Positions 29,501 through 34,043 of a DNA stretch of 64,000 nt are shown here, piece after piece (position 1 is the first letter of the stretch; the number at the start of each line of letters is the position of its first letter). Both the position numbers and the translations under genes were made by a program. The notes beneath the pieces were generated by a model. That model saw only the letters and a list, made by a program, of their open reading frames with translations, did not search any database and had not been told where the DNA came from. Source of the stretch: an uncultured Acidimicrobiales bacterium (GTDB lineage Bacteria > Actinomycetota > Acidimicrobiia > Acidimicrobiales > Hopanoidiivorantaceae); the NCBI GenBank assembly GCA_958295755.1, contig OY282367.1:516294-580293 (forward strand). The letters run 5' to 3'.

Positions 29501-31637
29501 CTGTCGGCGCGGTATATGAGATGGTGCCGATGGTTATGGAGACAACACCGTTGTGGGTGTCGCCACCAGATGAGGTGTAAGGCACAGTGAAACTGGCTGA
29601 GCCAGAAGAAGCAGTAGCCTTGGCTACGACTGAGTAGTTACAGGTGTTAGCTGTGCGGGTTACAGAAGTAAATTCAGATGAAACACCGGTGGCATCGGCA
29701 CAAGAAATGGTAAAACTCCCGTCAGACGCATATCCCCCAGCCGACACAGTCAGTGTTTCCCCTGCTGCCATAGACAAGGTGGGCGCGGTGTAGGCGATGT
29801 TAGAAACCGTCACTGTGACCACAGCGTTTAACGTCTCCCCAGATGAAGAAGTGTAGGGGATAGTGAAACTCGCTGAGCCAGTAGCAGCAGAAGCCTTAGC
29901 CACGACAGAGTAGTTGCAGGTATCGGCTGTGCGGGTTACAGAGGTGAACTTTGTAGAGATGCTTGTGGCGTCAGCACAAGAAATGGTATAACTTCCGTCA
30001 GTGGCGTAGCCCCCTGCTGAGACAGCTAGTGTTCCGCCTGCTACAACAGACAAACTAGACGGTGCTGTGTATACGATTTTGCCGACATTTAAGTCAATCA
30101 ATCCGAGGTGGGTATCGCCGCCACTTGAATAATAGGGCACAGTGAAACCGGCTATGCCTCTAGTGGAGCCTGTAGAGATTGTATAAGAGCAACCGTTGCG
30201 AGAGATGATAGTGACTCTGGAAGTTGCTAAAGTAGCACCGCAGGTGATGGTGTAGTTACCGTCTGTAGCATAGGAACTCACATCAAAGGTTTTGGTGCTC
30301 TCTAATTCAGCAAACAAGTTGGTGGGTCTAGTAAATACGATTCTTGAGATTGGCCCGACTGTGATAGATATCTCCCCGTCATGGGTGTCACCTCCTGTGG
30401 ATGTATAGGGAATTGTGAAAGAAGACTCCCCAGTAAATGAGAGAGCGAAGACCCTAAATGAGCAACCAGTGCGAATTATTTCAAGGTTGCCACTCTTATC
30501 TTTTGCGTCCGCGCAAGAGATGGTATATAAACCGTCAGATACGTAGCTGGAGGCATCTATTGTGATATTGCGGTTTAGTGCAACAATCAAGCCAGAAGGA
30601 GCTTTGAATGTGATGTTTGACGCCACTTGGCATTTGACAGGGTTGTACCCTTGAGCGGTGGGATAATCAATAAGCGTTACTCCCGAGCGCAAACCCGTTG
30701 GCACAGCACCTGTGAGATAGTTATTGCAGAACGATAGATTAGCTAGCCAAACTAGACTTCCTAATCCAGTAGGAAGACTACCTGTGAACTTGTTGTTGTC
30801 AAGATAAAGGTTTCTGATAGCGACTAAGTCACCCAGTTGAGTGGGCAGATTGCCCGTGAGTTGATTGCTATTGAGAGAAAGCTGATTTAGGGTGCTGATG
30901 GCAATCTCTGTGGGAATGTCACCTGTGAGCTGATTGTTGTTGAGGAGAAGATAGGTAAGTCTAGTGAGGCTACCAATCTCTGTGGGTATGTCACCCGTGA
31001 GTTGATTGGAACTTAGATCGAGGTTGGTGAGACTAGTGAGGCTACCAATTTCTGCGGGTATGTCGCCCGTGAGTTGATTGTTATTGAGAGAAAGCTGACT
31101 GAGGCTGGTGAGGTTACCCAGCTCTGTGGGTATGTCGCCCGTGAGCTGGTTGTAGTCGAGATGGAGGCTGGTGAGGTTAGTGAGGCTACCTAGTTGTGTG
31201 GGTATGTTGCCGGACAGTTCGTTTGCGCTGAGATTGAGGCTGGTGAGGTTAGTGAGGCTACTTAGTTGTGTGGGTATGTTGCCGGACAGTTTATTTGTGT
31301 TGAGATTGAGATTGGTAAGGCTGGTAAGGTTAGCAATTTCGGTAGGGATGCTCCCGTCTATGTACAGAACGGTTGGAAGAGCAGTGGGATTCGCAGCTTG
31401 GAACATTGAGAAGTCAAGCATCGTTACTCTCTTGTTGCTAACAGTGACGCCGTTCCAGTTGGAGATTTTCTTCTGAGTGGCAGTGCCGACACCCCAAGTG
31501 CGTAGGGGATGTGTGGCCATGAGATCGCTATTGTCAGCCTGAGAGGCCCAGCTGTTTTGGATCGCGACTAGAGTTTGGCAGTCCTCTGCGAGGTCATTGT
31601 TGTTGCCTGATACTCTCGGATTGGCAGTGAGATCCAC
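14517..31637 (-). CDS. Giant secreted LRR / Ig-like tandem-repeat surface protein
   Basis: 5706 residues from the first in-frame GTG; the coding frame in fact stays open to about 31808. Order: a cysteine-containing cap (NNDLAEDCQTLVAIQN), about nine plant-type 24-residue LRRs (xLxxNQLTGDIPTEIGSLTSL), two divergent units, then about 52 alternating A and B units of 90-97 residues. A proline/asparagine-rich linker follows, then a roughly 190-residue C-terminal domain shared with the LRR protein at 62234. Each unit has two cysteines (ITCADAT...TCNYS in A; SCGAAK...PCEYTI in B), as expected outside the cell. There is no LPxTG or C-terminal membrane helix. GTG 31637 lacks a Shine-Dalgarno and would delete the signal peptide, so the true start is probably ATG 31806 (see 31638-31821). 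Adhesion is an inference from architecture. Confidence 0.85.
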   Translation of the reverse strand: MDLTANPRVSGNNNDLAEDCQTLVAIQNSWASQADNSDLMATHPLRTWGVGTATQKKISNWNGVTVSNKRVTMLDFSMFQAANPTALPTVLYIDGSIPTEIANLTSLTNLNLNTNKLSGNIPTQLSSLTNLTSLNLSANELSGNIPTQLGSLTNLTSLHLDYNQLTGDIPTELGNLTSLSQLSLNNNQLTGDIPAEIGSLTSLTNLDLSSNQLTGDIPTEIGSLTRLTYLLLNNNQLTGDIPTEIAISTLNQLSLNSNQLTGNLPTQLGDLVAIRNLYLDNNKFTGSLPTGLGSLVWLANLSFCNNYLTGAVPTGLRSGVTLIDYPTAQGYNPVKCQVASNITFKAPSGLIVALNRNITIDASSYVSDGLYTISCADAKDKSGNLEIIRTGCSFRVFALSFTGESSFTIPYTSTGGDTHDGEISITVGPISRIVFTRPTNLFAELESTKTFDVSSYATDGNYTITCGATLATSRVTIISRNGCSYTISTGSTRGIAGFTVPYYSSGGDTHLGLIDLNVGKIVYTAPSSLSVVAGGTLAVSAGGYATDGSYTISCADATSISTKFTSVTRTADTCNYSVVAKASAATGSASFTIPYTSSSGETLNAVVTVTVSNIAYTAPTLSMAAGETLTVSAGGYASDGSFTISCADATGVSSEFTSVTRTANTCNYSVVAKATASSGSASFTVPYTSSGGDTHNGVVSITIGTISYTAPTGLKVVAGSTLDINASDYATHSGYTISCGAAKNLHTKLSSVSRADATNSPCEYTITPKASATAGSAAFTIPYTSSSGATLDALVTVTISNISYTAPTLSMAAGETLAVSAGGYATDGSYTITCADATGVSSEFTSVTRTANSCNYSVVAKASASSGSASFTVPYTSSGGDTHNGVVSITITPISYTAPTGLKVVAGSTLDINASGYATHSGYTISCGTAKNLHTKLSSVSRADAATKPCEYTITPKTTATAGSATFIIPYTSSSGATLDALVTVTISNIAYTAPIYLSMTAGETLAVSAGGYASDGSFTISCSDATDISSEFTSVTRTPNTCNYSVIAKPTASIGAATFTVPYTSSGGDTHNGVVSITISVISYTAPSDLKVVAGSTLEIDASDYATHLGHTISCGAAKDIHTKLSSVTQVALGTKVGDDNPPGIPTANSCEYTITAEASATAGPATFTVPYSSSSGAALDAQATVTVSNIAYTAPTNLSMTAGETLAVSAGSYASDGSFTISCADATGISSEFTSVTRTANTCNYSVVAKATASVGSASFTVPYTSAGGDTHNGIISITISTISYTAPTGLKIVAGSTLDINASGYATHNGYTISCGVAKSIHTKLSSVSRADAATKPCEYTITAKASATAGDTTFTIPYSSTSGATLDVVITVTVSNIAYTAPTDLYITPGETMEVSAGDYATDGSFTISCADATGVSSEFTSVTRTANTCNYSVVAKATASSGSASFTVPYTSAGGDTHDGIISITISVISYTAPTGLKVAAGSTLDINASGYATHSSYTITCGAAKNLHTKLSSVSRADAANSPCEYTITPKTTATAGTATFTIPYTSSSGATLDAEVTVTISNIAYTAPTLSMAAGETLAVSAGGYATDGTFTITCADATSVSSEFTSVTRTANTCNYSVVAKTTASAGAATFTVPYTSSGGDTHNGIISITITAISYTAPTGLKVVAGSTLDINASGYATHSGYTISCGAAKNLHTKLSSVSRADATNSPCEYTITPKTSATAGTATFTIPYTSSSGATLDAEVTVTISNIAYTAPTLSMAAGETLAVSAGSYATDGTFTITCADATSISTEFTSVTRTANTCNYSVVAKTTASAGAATFTVPYTSSGGDTHNGIISITITAISYTAPTGLKVVAGSTLDINASGYATHSSYTISCGAAKDLHAKLSSVSRADATNSPCEYTITPKASATAGAATFTIPYTSSSGATLDAEVTVTISNIAYTAPTLSMAAGETLAVSAGSYATDGTFTITCADATSISTEFTSVTRTANTCNYSVVAKTTASAGAATFTVPYTSSGGDTHNGIISITITAISYTAPTGLKVVAGSTLDINASGYATHSSYTISCGAAKDLHAKLSSVSRADATNSPCEYTITPKASATAGAATFTIPYTSSSGATLDAEVTVTISNIAYTAPTLSMAAGETLAVSAGGYATDGSFTISCSDATGVSTEFASVTRTANTCNYSVVAKATASSGSATFTVPYTSSGGDTHNGTISITITAINYNAPTGLKVAAGSTLDINASGYATHTSYTITCGAAKSLHTKLSSVSRADATNSPCEYTITPKTSATAGNATFTITYTSSSGATLDAEVTVTISNIAYSPPSGLSVAAGETLAVSAGGYATDGSFTITCADATSVSTEFTSVTRTANTCNYSVVSKATATAGAATFTITYTSSGGDTHNGIISITITAISYTAPTGLKVVASSTLDINALGYATHTGYTITCGTAKSLHTKLSSVSRADATDSPCEYTITPKTTATAGDTTFTIPYTSSSGATLDAEITVTISNIAYEAPTNLSMAAGETLAVSASGYATDGSFTITCADATGVSSEFTSVTRTANTCNYSVVSKATASAGAATFTVPYTSSGGDTHNGIISITITAISFTAPTGLKVVAGSTLDINASGYATHTSYTITCGTAKSLHTKLSSVSRADATNSPCEYNITPKTSATAGDATFTIPYTSSSGATLDAEITVTISNIAYTAPTLSMAAGETLAVSASGYATDGSFTISCADATAVSSEFTSVIRTANTCNYSVVAKTNASSGAATFTVPYTSSGGDTHNGIISITITAITYTAPTGLKVVAGSTLDINATGYATHPSYTITCGTAKSLHTKLSSVSRADATNSPCEYTITPKTTATAGNATFTIPYTSSSGATLDAEVTVTISNIAYTAPTLSMAAGETLAVTAGGYATDGSFTITCADATSVSTEFTSVTRTANTCNYSVVAKATASAGAATFTVPYTSSGGDTHNGIISITITAISYTAPTGLKVVAGSTLDINASGYATHPSYTITCGTAKSLHTKLSSVSRADATNSPCEYTITPKTTATAGDATFTIPYTSSSGATLDAQITVTISNIAYTAPTLSMAAGETLAVTAGGYATDGSFTITCADATNVSTEFTSVTRTANTCNYSVVAKTTAAAGTATFTVPYTSSGGDTHNGIITITISTISYTAPTGLKVVAGSTLDINASGYATHTGYTISCGTAKDLHTKLTSVTRADATNSPCEYTITPKTSATAGDATFTIPYTSSSGATLDAEVTVTISNIAYTAPTLSMAAGETLAVSAGGYATDGTFTISCSDATSVSTEFTSVTRTANTCNYSVVAKATASAGAATFTIPYTSSGGDTHNGIISITITTISYTAPTGLKVVAGSTLDINASGYATHTGYTITCGTAKSLHTKLSSVSRADATNSPCEYTITPKTTATAGDATFTIPYTSSSGATLDAEITVTVSNIAYTAPTLSMAAGETLAVTAGGYATDGTFTISCADATSVSSEFTSVTRTANTCNYSVVAKATATAGSESFTVPYTSSGGDTHNGVISITITAISYTAPTGLKVVAGSTLDINASGYATHSSYTITCGAAKSLHTKLSSVSRADATNSPCEYTITPKTTATAGDTTFTIPYTSSSGATLDAEVTVTISNIAYAAPTLSMAAGETLAISAGGYATDGSFTITCADATSVSTEFTSVTRTANTCNYSVVAKTTATAGTATFTVPYTSTGGDTHNGIISITTTAISYTAPTGLKVTAGSTLDINASGYATHTGYTITCGTAKNLHTKLTSVTRADATNSPCEYTITPKTTATAGDATFTIPYTSSSGATLDAQVTVTISNIAYAAPTLSMAAGATLAVTAGGYATDGSFTITCADATSVSTEFTSVTRTANTCNYSAVAKATASSGAATFTVPYTSSGGDTHNGVISITITAISYTAPTGLKVVAGSTLDINASGYATHSGYTISCGVAKSLHTKLSSVSRADATNSPCEYTITPKTTATAGDATFTIPYTSSSGATLDAEITVTVSNIAYTAPTLSMAAGETLAVSAGGYATDGSFTISCADATAVSSKFTSVTRTANTCNYSVVAKTTATAGTATFTIPYTSSGGDTHNGIISITTTAISYTAPTGLKVVAGSTLDINASGYATHTGYTISCGAAKNLHTKLSSVSRADATNSPCEYTITPKASATAGDATFTIPYTSSSGATLDAEVTVTISNIAYTAPTLSMAAGETLAISAGGYATDGTFTITCADATNVSTEFTSVTRTANTCNYSVVSKATASAGAATFTVPYTSSGGDTHNGIISITITAISYTAPTGLKVVAGSTLDINASGYATHTGYTITCGTAKSLHTKLSSVSRADATNSPCEYTITPKASATAGDATFTIPYTSSSGATLDAEVTVTISNIAYTAPTNLSMAAGETLAVSASGYATDGTFTISCSDATSVSTEFTSVTRTTNTCNYSVVSKATATAGTATFTVPYTSSGGDTHNGTISITITAISYTAPTGLKVVAGSTLDINASGYATHTGYTITCDTTKNLHTKLSSVSRADATNSPCEYTITPKTTATAGNATFTIPYTSSSGATLDAQITVTISNIAYTAPTLSMAAGETLAVSAGTYATDGSFTITCSDATSISTEFTSVTRTANTCNYSAIAKATATAGTATFTIPYTSSGGDTHNGIISITITAISYTAPTGLKVVAGSTLDINASGYATHTGYTITCGTAKNLHTKLSSVSRADATNSPCEYTITPKTTATTGDATFTIPYTSSSGATLDAEITVTISNIAYTAPSSLSMAAGETLAVSAGGYATDGSFTITCADATSVSTEFTSVTRTANTCNYSVVAKATASAGTATFTVPYTSSGGDTHNGIISITITTITYTAPTGLKVVAGSTLDINASGYATHSGYTISCGVAKSLHTKLSSVSRADATNSPCEYTITPKTTTTAGTATFTIPYTSSSGATLDAEITVTISNIAYTAPTLSMAAGETLAISAGSYATDGSFTISCADATSVSTEFTSVTRTANTCNYSVVAKATASSSSASFTVPYTSSGGDTHNGIISITITAISYTAPTGLKVVAGSSLDINASGYVTHTGYTISCGTAKSLHTKLSSVSRADATNSPCEYTITPKTTATAGDATFTIPYTSSSGATLDAQVTVTISNIAYTAPTLSMAAGATLAVSAGSYATDGTFTISCSDATSVSTEFTSVTRTANTCNYSVVAKATASTGAATFTIPYTSTGGDTHNGIISITITAISYTAPTGLKVVAGSTLDINASGYATHSGYTISCGAAKNLHTKLSSVSRADATNSPCEYTITPKTSATAGDATFTIPYTSSSGATLDAEITVTISNIAYAAPTGLSMVAGETLAVSAGGYATDGSFIITCADATSISTEFISVTRTANTCNYSVVAKADASAGTETFTVPYTSTGGDTHNGIIIITVSETINESPPLIPPPEPDPNPEPNPDQDYSPPTSPPISPPSETQPPTDTFQPWNFFSVLPGGANQGEIRKAFNLIPSQYIYSWSQNRQIWIRHPRTNSSLTLPEDMTIAFRSATELDSDTLEAINLGHTASTFLLPLWSILSSPENIRRPDTTSNPPDTSRPVSMDSTDFVFSYGLVDCKADEIVFVIARYDRQREVWAIWLPCHPEKEAHYTEGSDAIYERLTFISKYDPIYVCLISLKSKHISWNSESHIYQTLYDNYSVAYDNHNQDMEFSMNPNCLYRN
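14520..15150 (-). other. C-terminal domain of the giant protein, shared with the second LRR protein
   Basis: Codes for the segment from about GGANQGEIRKAF to the C-terminus. Parallels with the 62234 gene include SWSQNRQIWIRH against RWNQSTGAWVRV, WAIWLPCHPEKE against WSISMPCNPELE, and ISWNSESHIYQ against IYWNAETNQYE. I do not recognise this domain. Confidence 0.7.
15360..30620 (-). repeat. Tandem coding repeat array, about 54 units, mostly a 564-bp A+B period
   Basis: By direct count of conserved segments there are 25 B units (CEYTITPK-type), 27 A-type units (NTCNYSVVAK-type) and two divergent units at the protein's N-terminal side. The A+B pair measures 564 bp, shown by identical segments exactly 564 bp apart. 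Units near 27-30 kb (N-terminal) differ most from the consensus; units from 15 to 26 kb are closely alike. Confidence 0.93.
25261..26384 (-). repeat. Two adjacent identical repeat pairs (560 bp each)
   Basis: 25261-25820 and 25825-26384 are identical base for base when compared line by line. The four bases after the first copy differ from those after the second. This is the most recent-looking duplication in the array. Confidence 0.9.
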
Positions 31638-31821
31638 AAAAGTGCCGTCAGTGCAGCCTGAGTCTGATAGTGCTGGTAGGGTTGCGCCAGCCTGCTGGGC
31701 CGCGACAGGATGAATTGTGGTAACAGCTCCAGTAACTAGAGCTAGCGCAAGGCAAGCGAAGGTAGTAGCTTTAGCGAAACATAGAATCTGGGGGGGGGTG
31801 TGGCATTTTCAGATTTCCTCT
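31638..31821 (-). other. Out-of-frame start, poly-C tract and signal-peptide segment of the giant gene
   Basis: On the minus strand AGAGGA (31821-31816) lies 9 nt before ATG 31806. A run of nine C (31798-31790) follows, and this ATG then reads MPHPPPDSMFR and stops. The frame joining the giant ORF continues upstream through a good signal peptide (AKATTFACLALALVTGAV, then a VAA-QQ cleavage site) and the cap residues GCTDGTFVDL. It meets TGA at 31811-31809 with no ATG, GTG or TTG before 31637. With eight or eleven C the ATG would enter the signal-peptide frame. Confidence 0.85.
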
Positions 31822-31843
31822 GGTTTTGCCGCTTTGTAATTAG

Positions 31844-31872
31844 ATGATAGCACAAATTGGTAGGCATTTCCA
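31844..31872 (-). promoter_or_regulatory. Putative promoter of the giant surface-protein gene
   Basis: Minus-strand TGGAAA at 31872-31867 and TATCAT at 31849-31844 are separated by 17 bp. This would give a leader of about 30 nt before ATG 31806 with its AGAGGA Shine-Dalgarno. Sequence match only. Confidence 0.45.
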
Positions 31873-31890
31873 GAATTAGTATTTCTAGAA

Positions 31891-32607
31891 TTATTTAGTT
31901 GGATCGGCTGGGATAGGTTGTTCATTGGTGAGGCTAGGGAAGACGCCGTAGCTGACGGACAGTTCACTCAGTTGAGCGGTTAGGTCGGCAGGTGAAGATA
32001 TGCGCGACTCTGCGGCTGTCTGTAATAGTTGTAGGAGCTGATGGGAGAGGCGTTTTTTGCCACCTCGCAGTCGTTTTGCCCAAGCTGGATCGTTACTTGG
32101 CATTGCTGAGACGGTCGACAGCATGACAGCCAGCAGGCTCGCAACATCGGCTTTGGCTAGAGACCTTGACGCATCTAGCTCTGATGCCCTGCCGAAGCTG
32201 CATAGCACAGGGTGGGAGAATCTATCCAAAAGAATATGATCGGGCGATATCGCACCGTGAGCTATGCCGCGAGCGTGCAGACAAGTGAGCAAGTGAGCAC
32301 ACTCCTGGAACAGCTGTAGAATTTCCCACTCTCTAGGTGTTCGAAATGTGGCTAAGTTGTGCCGCCCCACGAAGCGGAATGCCAAGGCAGGTGCTTGTTT
32401 CTTGGTGCTGCTGTCGCCTGGGTCTAGCTCGTCGCTCAATATCGTTGTGACACCAGCCATTCGCAGGCGAGTCAAAATATCGCGCTCTCGTCGCAAGCGG
32501 GCTAGGTCACCGTCATTTCGAGCTTCCTTCAACAGAACCAAGAAGGAATCTCGCATAGTCAAACGCACATTCATGCATCCGACTATAAATCCGACCTGCT
32601 GCAACAA
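31891..32607 (-). CDS. Protein-kinase-fold protein, catalytically degenerate (pseudokinase)
   Basis: Up to 238 residues with a Ser/Thr kinase-like fold. LLKEA near the N-terminus and RRERDIL match the beta-3 Lys and helix-C Glu. LLTCLHARGIAHGAISPDHILLD matches the catalytic loop, but HRDxKPxN is replaced by HGAISPDH, losing the Asp, Lys and Asn. The DFG motif is CSFG. No Gly-rich loop, membrane helix or sensor domain is visible. A binding or scaffold role is inferred. The furthest start is TTG 32607; ATG 32574 is at least as likely, and neither has a strong ribosome site. It lies between citrate synthase and the giant surface-protein gene on the same strand. Confidence 0.75.
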   Translation of the reverse strand: MLQQVGFIVGCMNVRLTMRDSFLVLLKEARNDGDLARLRRERDILTRLRMAGVTTILSDELDPGDSSTKKQAPALAFRFVGRHNLATFRTPREWEILQLFQECAHLLTCLHARGIAHGAISPDHILLDRFSHPVLCSFGRASELDASRSLAKADVASLLAVMLSTVSAMPSNDPAWAKRLRGGKKRLSHQLLQLLQTAAESRISSPADLTAQLSELSVSYGVFPSLTNEQPIPADPTK

Positions 32608-32693
32608 CTACAACTTAAATCCCACCCCCACAAGATATTTCAAAATAAGCTGCTGGTTTCTCACATCACGAGAACTCAGCTACGGCAAGTCTC

Positions 32694-33947
32694 CTATGGC
32701 AAGTCTCGCTGAGGGCTACCTATATAGACCTGGCAAGGGCGAGCTATGCGCTCGTTGTTGGAGTGCATCTCGTTCCAGTGAGCTAGCCAACCTGAAGTGC
32801 GAGGGATGGCAAACAGCACCGTAAACATCGCCACGGGAAACCCAATGGCTTCATAGATGAGGCCCGAATAAAAGTCCACATTTGGATACAGCTTGCGAGA
32901 GACGAAATAGTCGTCACCCAAGGCAGTCTCTTCCAGTTTGCGAGCAATGTCAAGAAGCGGATTAGCTTTCGTAACAGTAAAGACTTCCTCAAACATCTGC
33001 TTAATGATGCGAGCTCTCGGGTCGTAGTTCTTGTAGATGCGGTGACCGAACCCCATGAGTCTCCGATCGCCACTCTTGACCGACTGCATGAAAGCATCTA
33101 CATTTTCAAGGGATTCGATCTCAGCCAGCATCTTGAGCACCGCTTCGTTAGCTCCGCCGTGGCGAGGGCCGTACAGCGCGCTACAGGCTGCCGTGACAGC
33201 AGAATACGGATCGGCATGGGAGCTGCCGACCACTCGGGCGGCTGTGGTGGAGCAGTTTTGCCCGTGATCTGCGTGAAGAGTAAACAGCACATCCATGGCT
33301 TTGGCGATGACTGGATGACATTCGTAGTCTTTGCCTTCTTCTTGGAACATCATGTGCAGGAAATTAGGCACGAAGGGAATATCTACATTAGGGGGTATAT
33401 AAGCTTGCCCGGTGCGCCTGCGATGGATGGCAGCTGCCAGAGTGGGCATCTTGGCGATGAGACGGGCAGTTTGAATCATCCTGTTTTCAGGGTTTTCTAC
33501 ATCTCTGCTTTCGGGATAGAGCATGGAAAGGGCCGCTACGCTAGATGCCAACATCGCCATCGGATGAGCATTTTGGGGGAAGGCGTTCATCAAGTTAGAG
33601 AGATAGGTCTCGTCAATCACGCTACGGTCGGCCAGTTCAGCACGCCAGACGCTCAGCTGGTCGGCATCGGGAAGTTCACCGAAAAGTAGCAGGTAGGCGA
33701 CTTCTGGGTAGCTGCACTTGTCGCCAAGCTGTTCTATCGGATAGCCCCGATAGCGGAGCATCCCCTCGTTGCCATTAATTTCGGCGATAGAGCTTTGGGT
33801 GACGGCGGTGGTGGCTAGACCAGGATCATAAAACCAAATGCCGGGAAGCAACTTCGTCCAGTCTCTGGATGTGACACTCTTGTTGAGTATAGGAATCTCG
33901 ACGCTTTCGTTGGTGCGATTGTCGGTAATGGTGATAGTCTCAGACAC
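32694..33947 (-). CDS. gltA: Citrate synthase
   Basis: 417 residues. It condenses acetyl-CoA and oxaloacetate. The catalytic histidines are in LHADHGQNCST and MGFGHRIYKNYDPRA, and the catalytic Asp is in LYPNVDFYSGLIY. The N-terminal part (GMLRYRGYPIEQL) is typical of the hexameric type II enzyme. The C-terminus has SGWLAHWNEM and RPCQVYIG, as usual. The next minus-strand gene upstream is a carboxyltransferase, and aconitase lies 1.7 kb beyond the citrate synthase start, so two TCA entry steps are close together but separated by other genes. Confidence 0.97.
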   Translation of the reverse strand: MSETITITDNRTNESVEIPILNKSVTSRDWTKLLPGIWFYDPGLATTAVTQSSIAEINGNEGMLRYRGYPIEQLGDKCSYPEVAYLLLFGELPDADQLSVWRAELADRSVIDETYLSNLMNAFPQNAHPMAMLASSVAALSMLYPESRDVENPENRMIQTARLIAKMPTLAAAIHRRRTGQAYIPPNVDIPFVPNFLHMMFQEEGKDYECHPVIAKAMDVLFTLHADHGQNCSTTAARVVGSSHADPYSAVTAACSALYGPRHGGANEAVLKMLAEIESLENVDAFMQSVKSGDRRLMGFGHRIYKNYDPRARIIKQMFEEVFTVTKANPLLDIARKLEETALGDDYFVSRKLYPNVDFYSGLIYEAIGFPVAMFTVLFAIPRTSGWLAHWNEMHSNNERIARPCQVYIGSPQRDLP

Positions 33948-34043
33948 GGCGTCTCCGTTCCCTTTGATGCTGATTAGCTTTGCTGGTTATCTTTGCTGCG
34001 ACAGCCTCCTGAATTTCAGCCTACAGGTAGAAGGCTAAAATCG

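Noticed and set aside
15360..30620. Direct repeats resembling a CRISPR or satellite array, and many plus- and minus-strand ORFs of 60-140 codons inside them
   Set aside because: The repeats are coding, 282/564 bp in period and in one continuous frame; the small ORFs recur at the same phase in every unit and are shadows.
31635..31637. GTG 31637 as the true start of the giant protein
   Set aside because: No Shine-Dalgarno precedes it, and it would cut off a clear signal peptide and half of the cap motif that is conserved in the second LRR protein.
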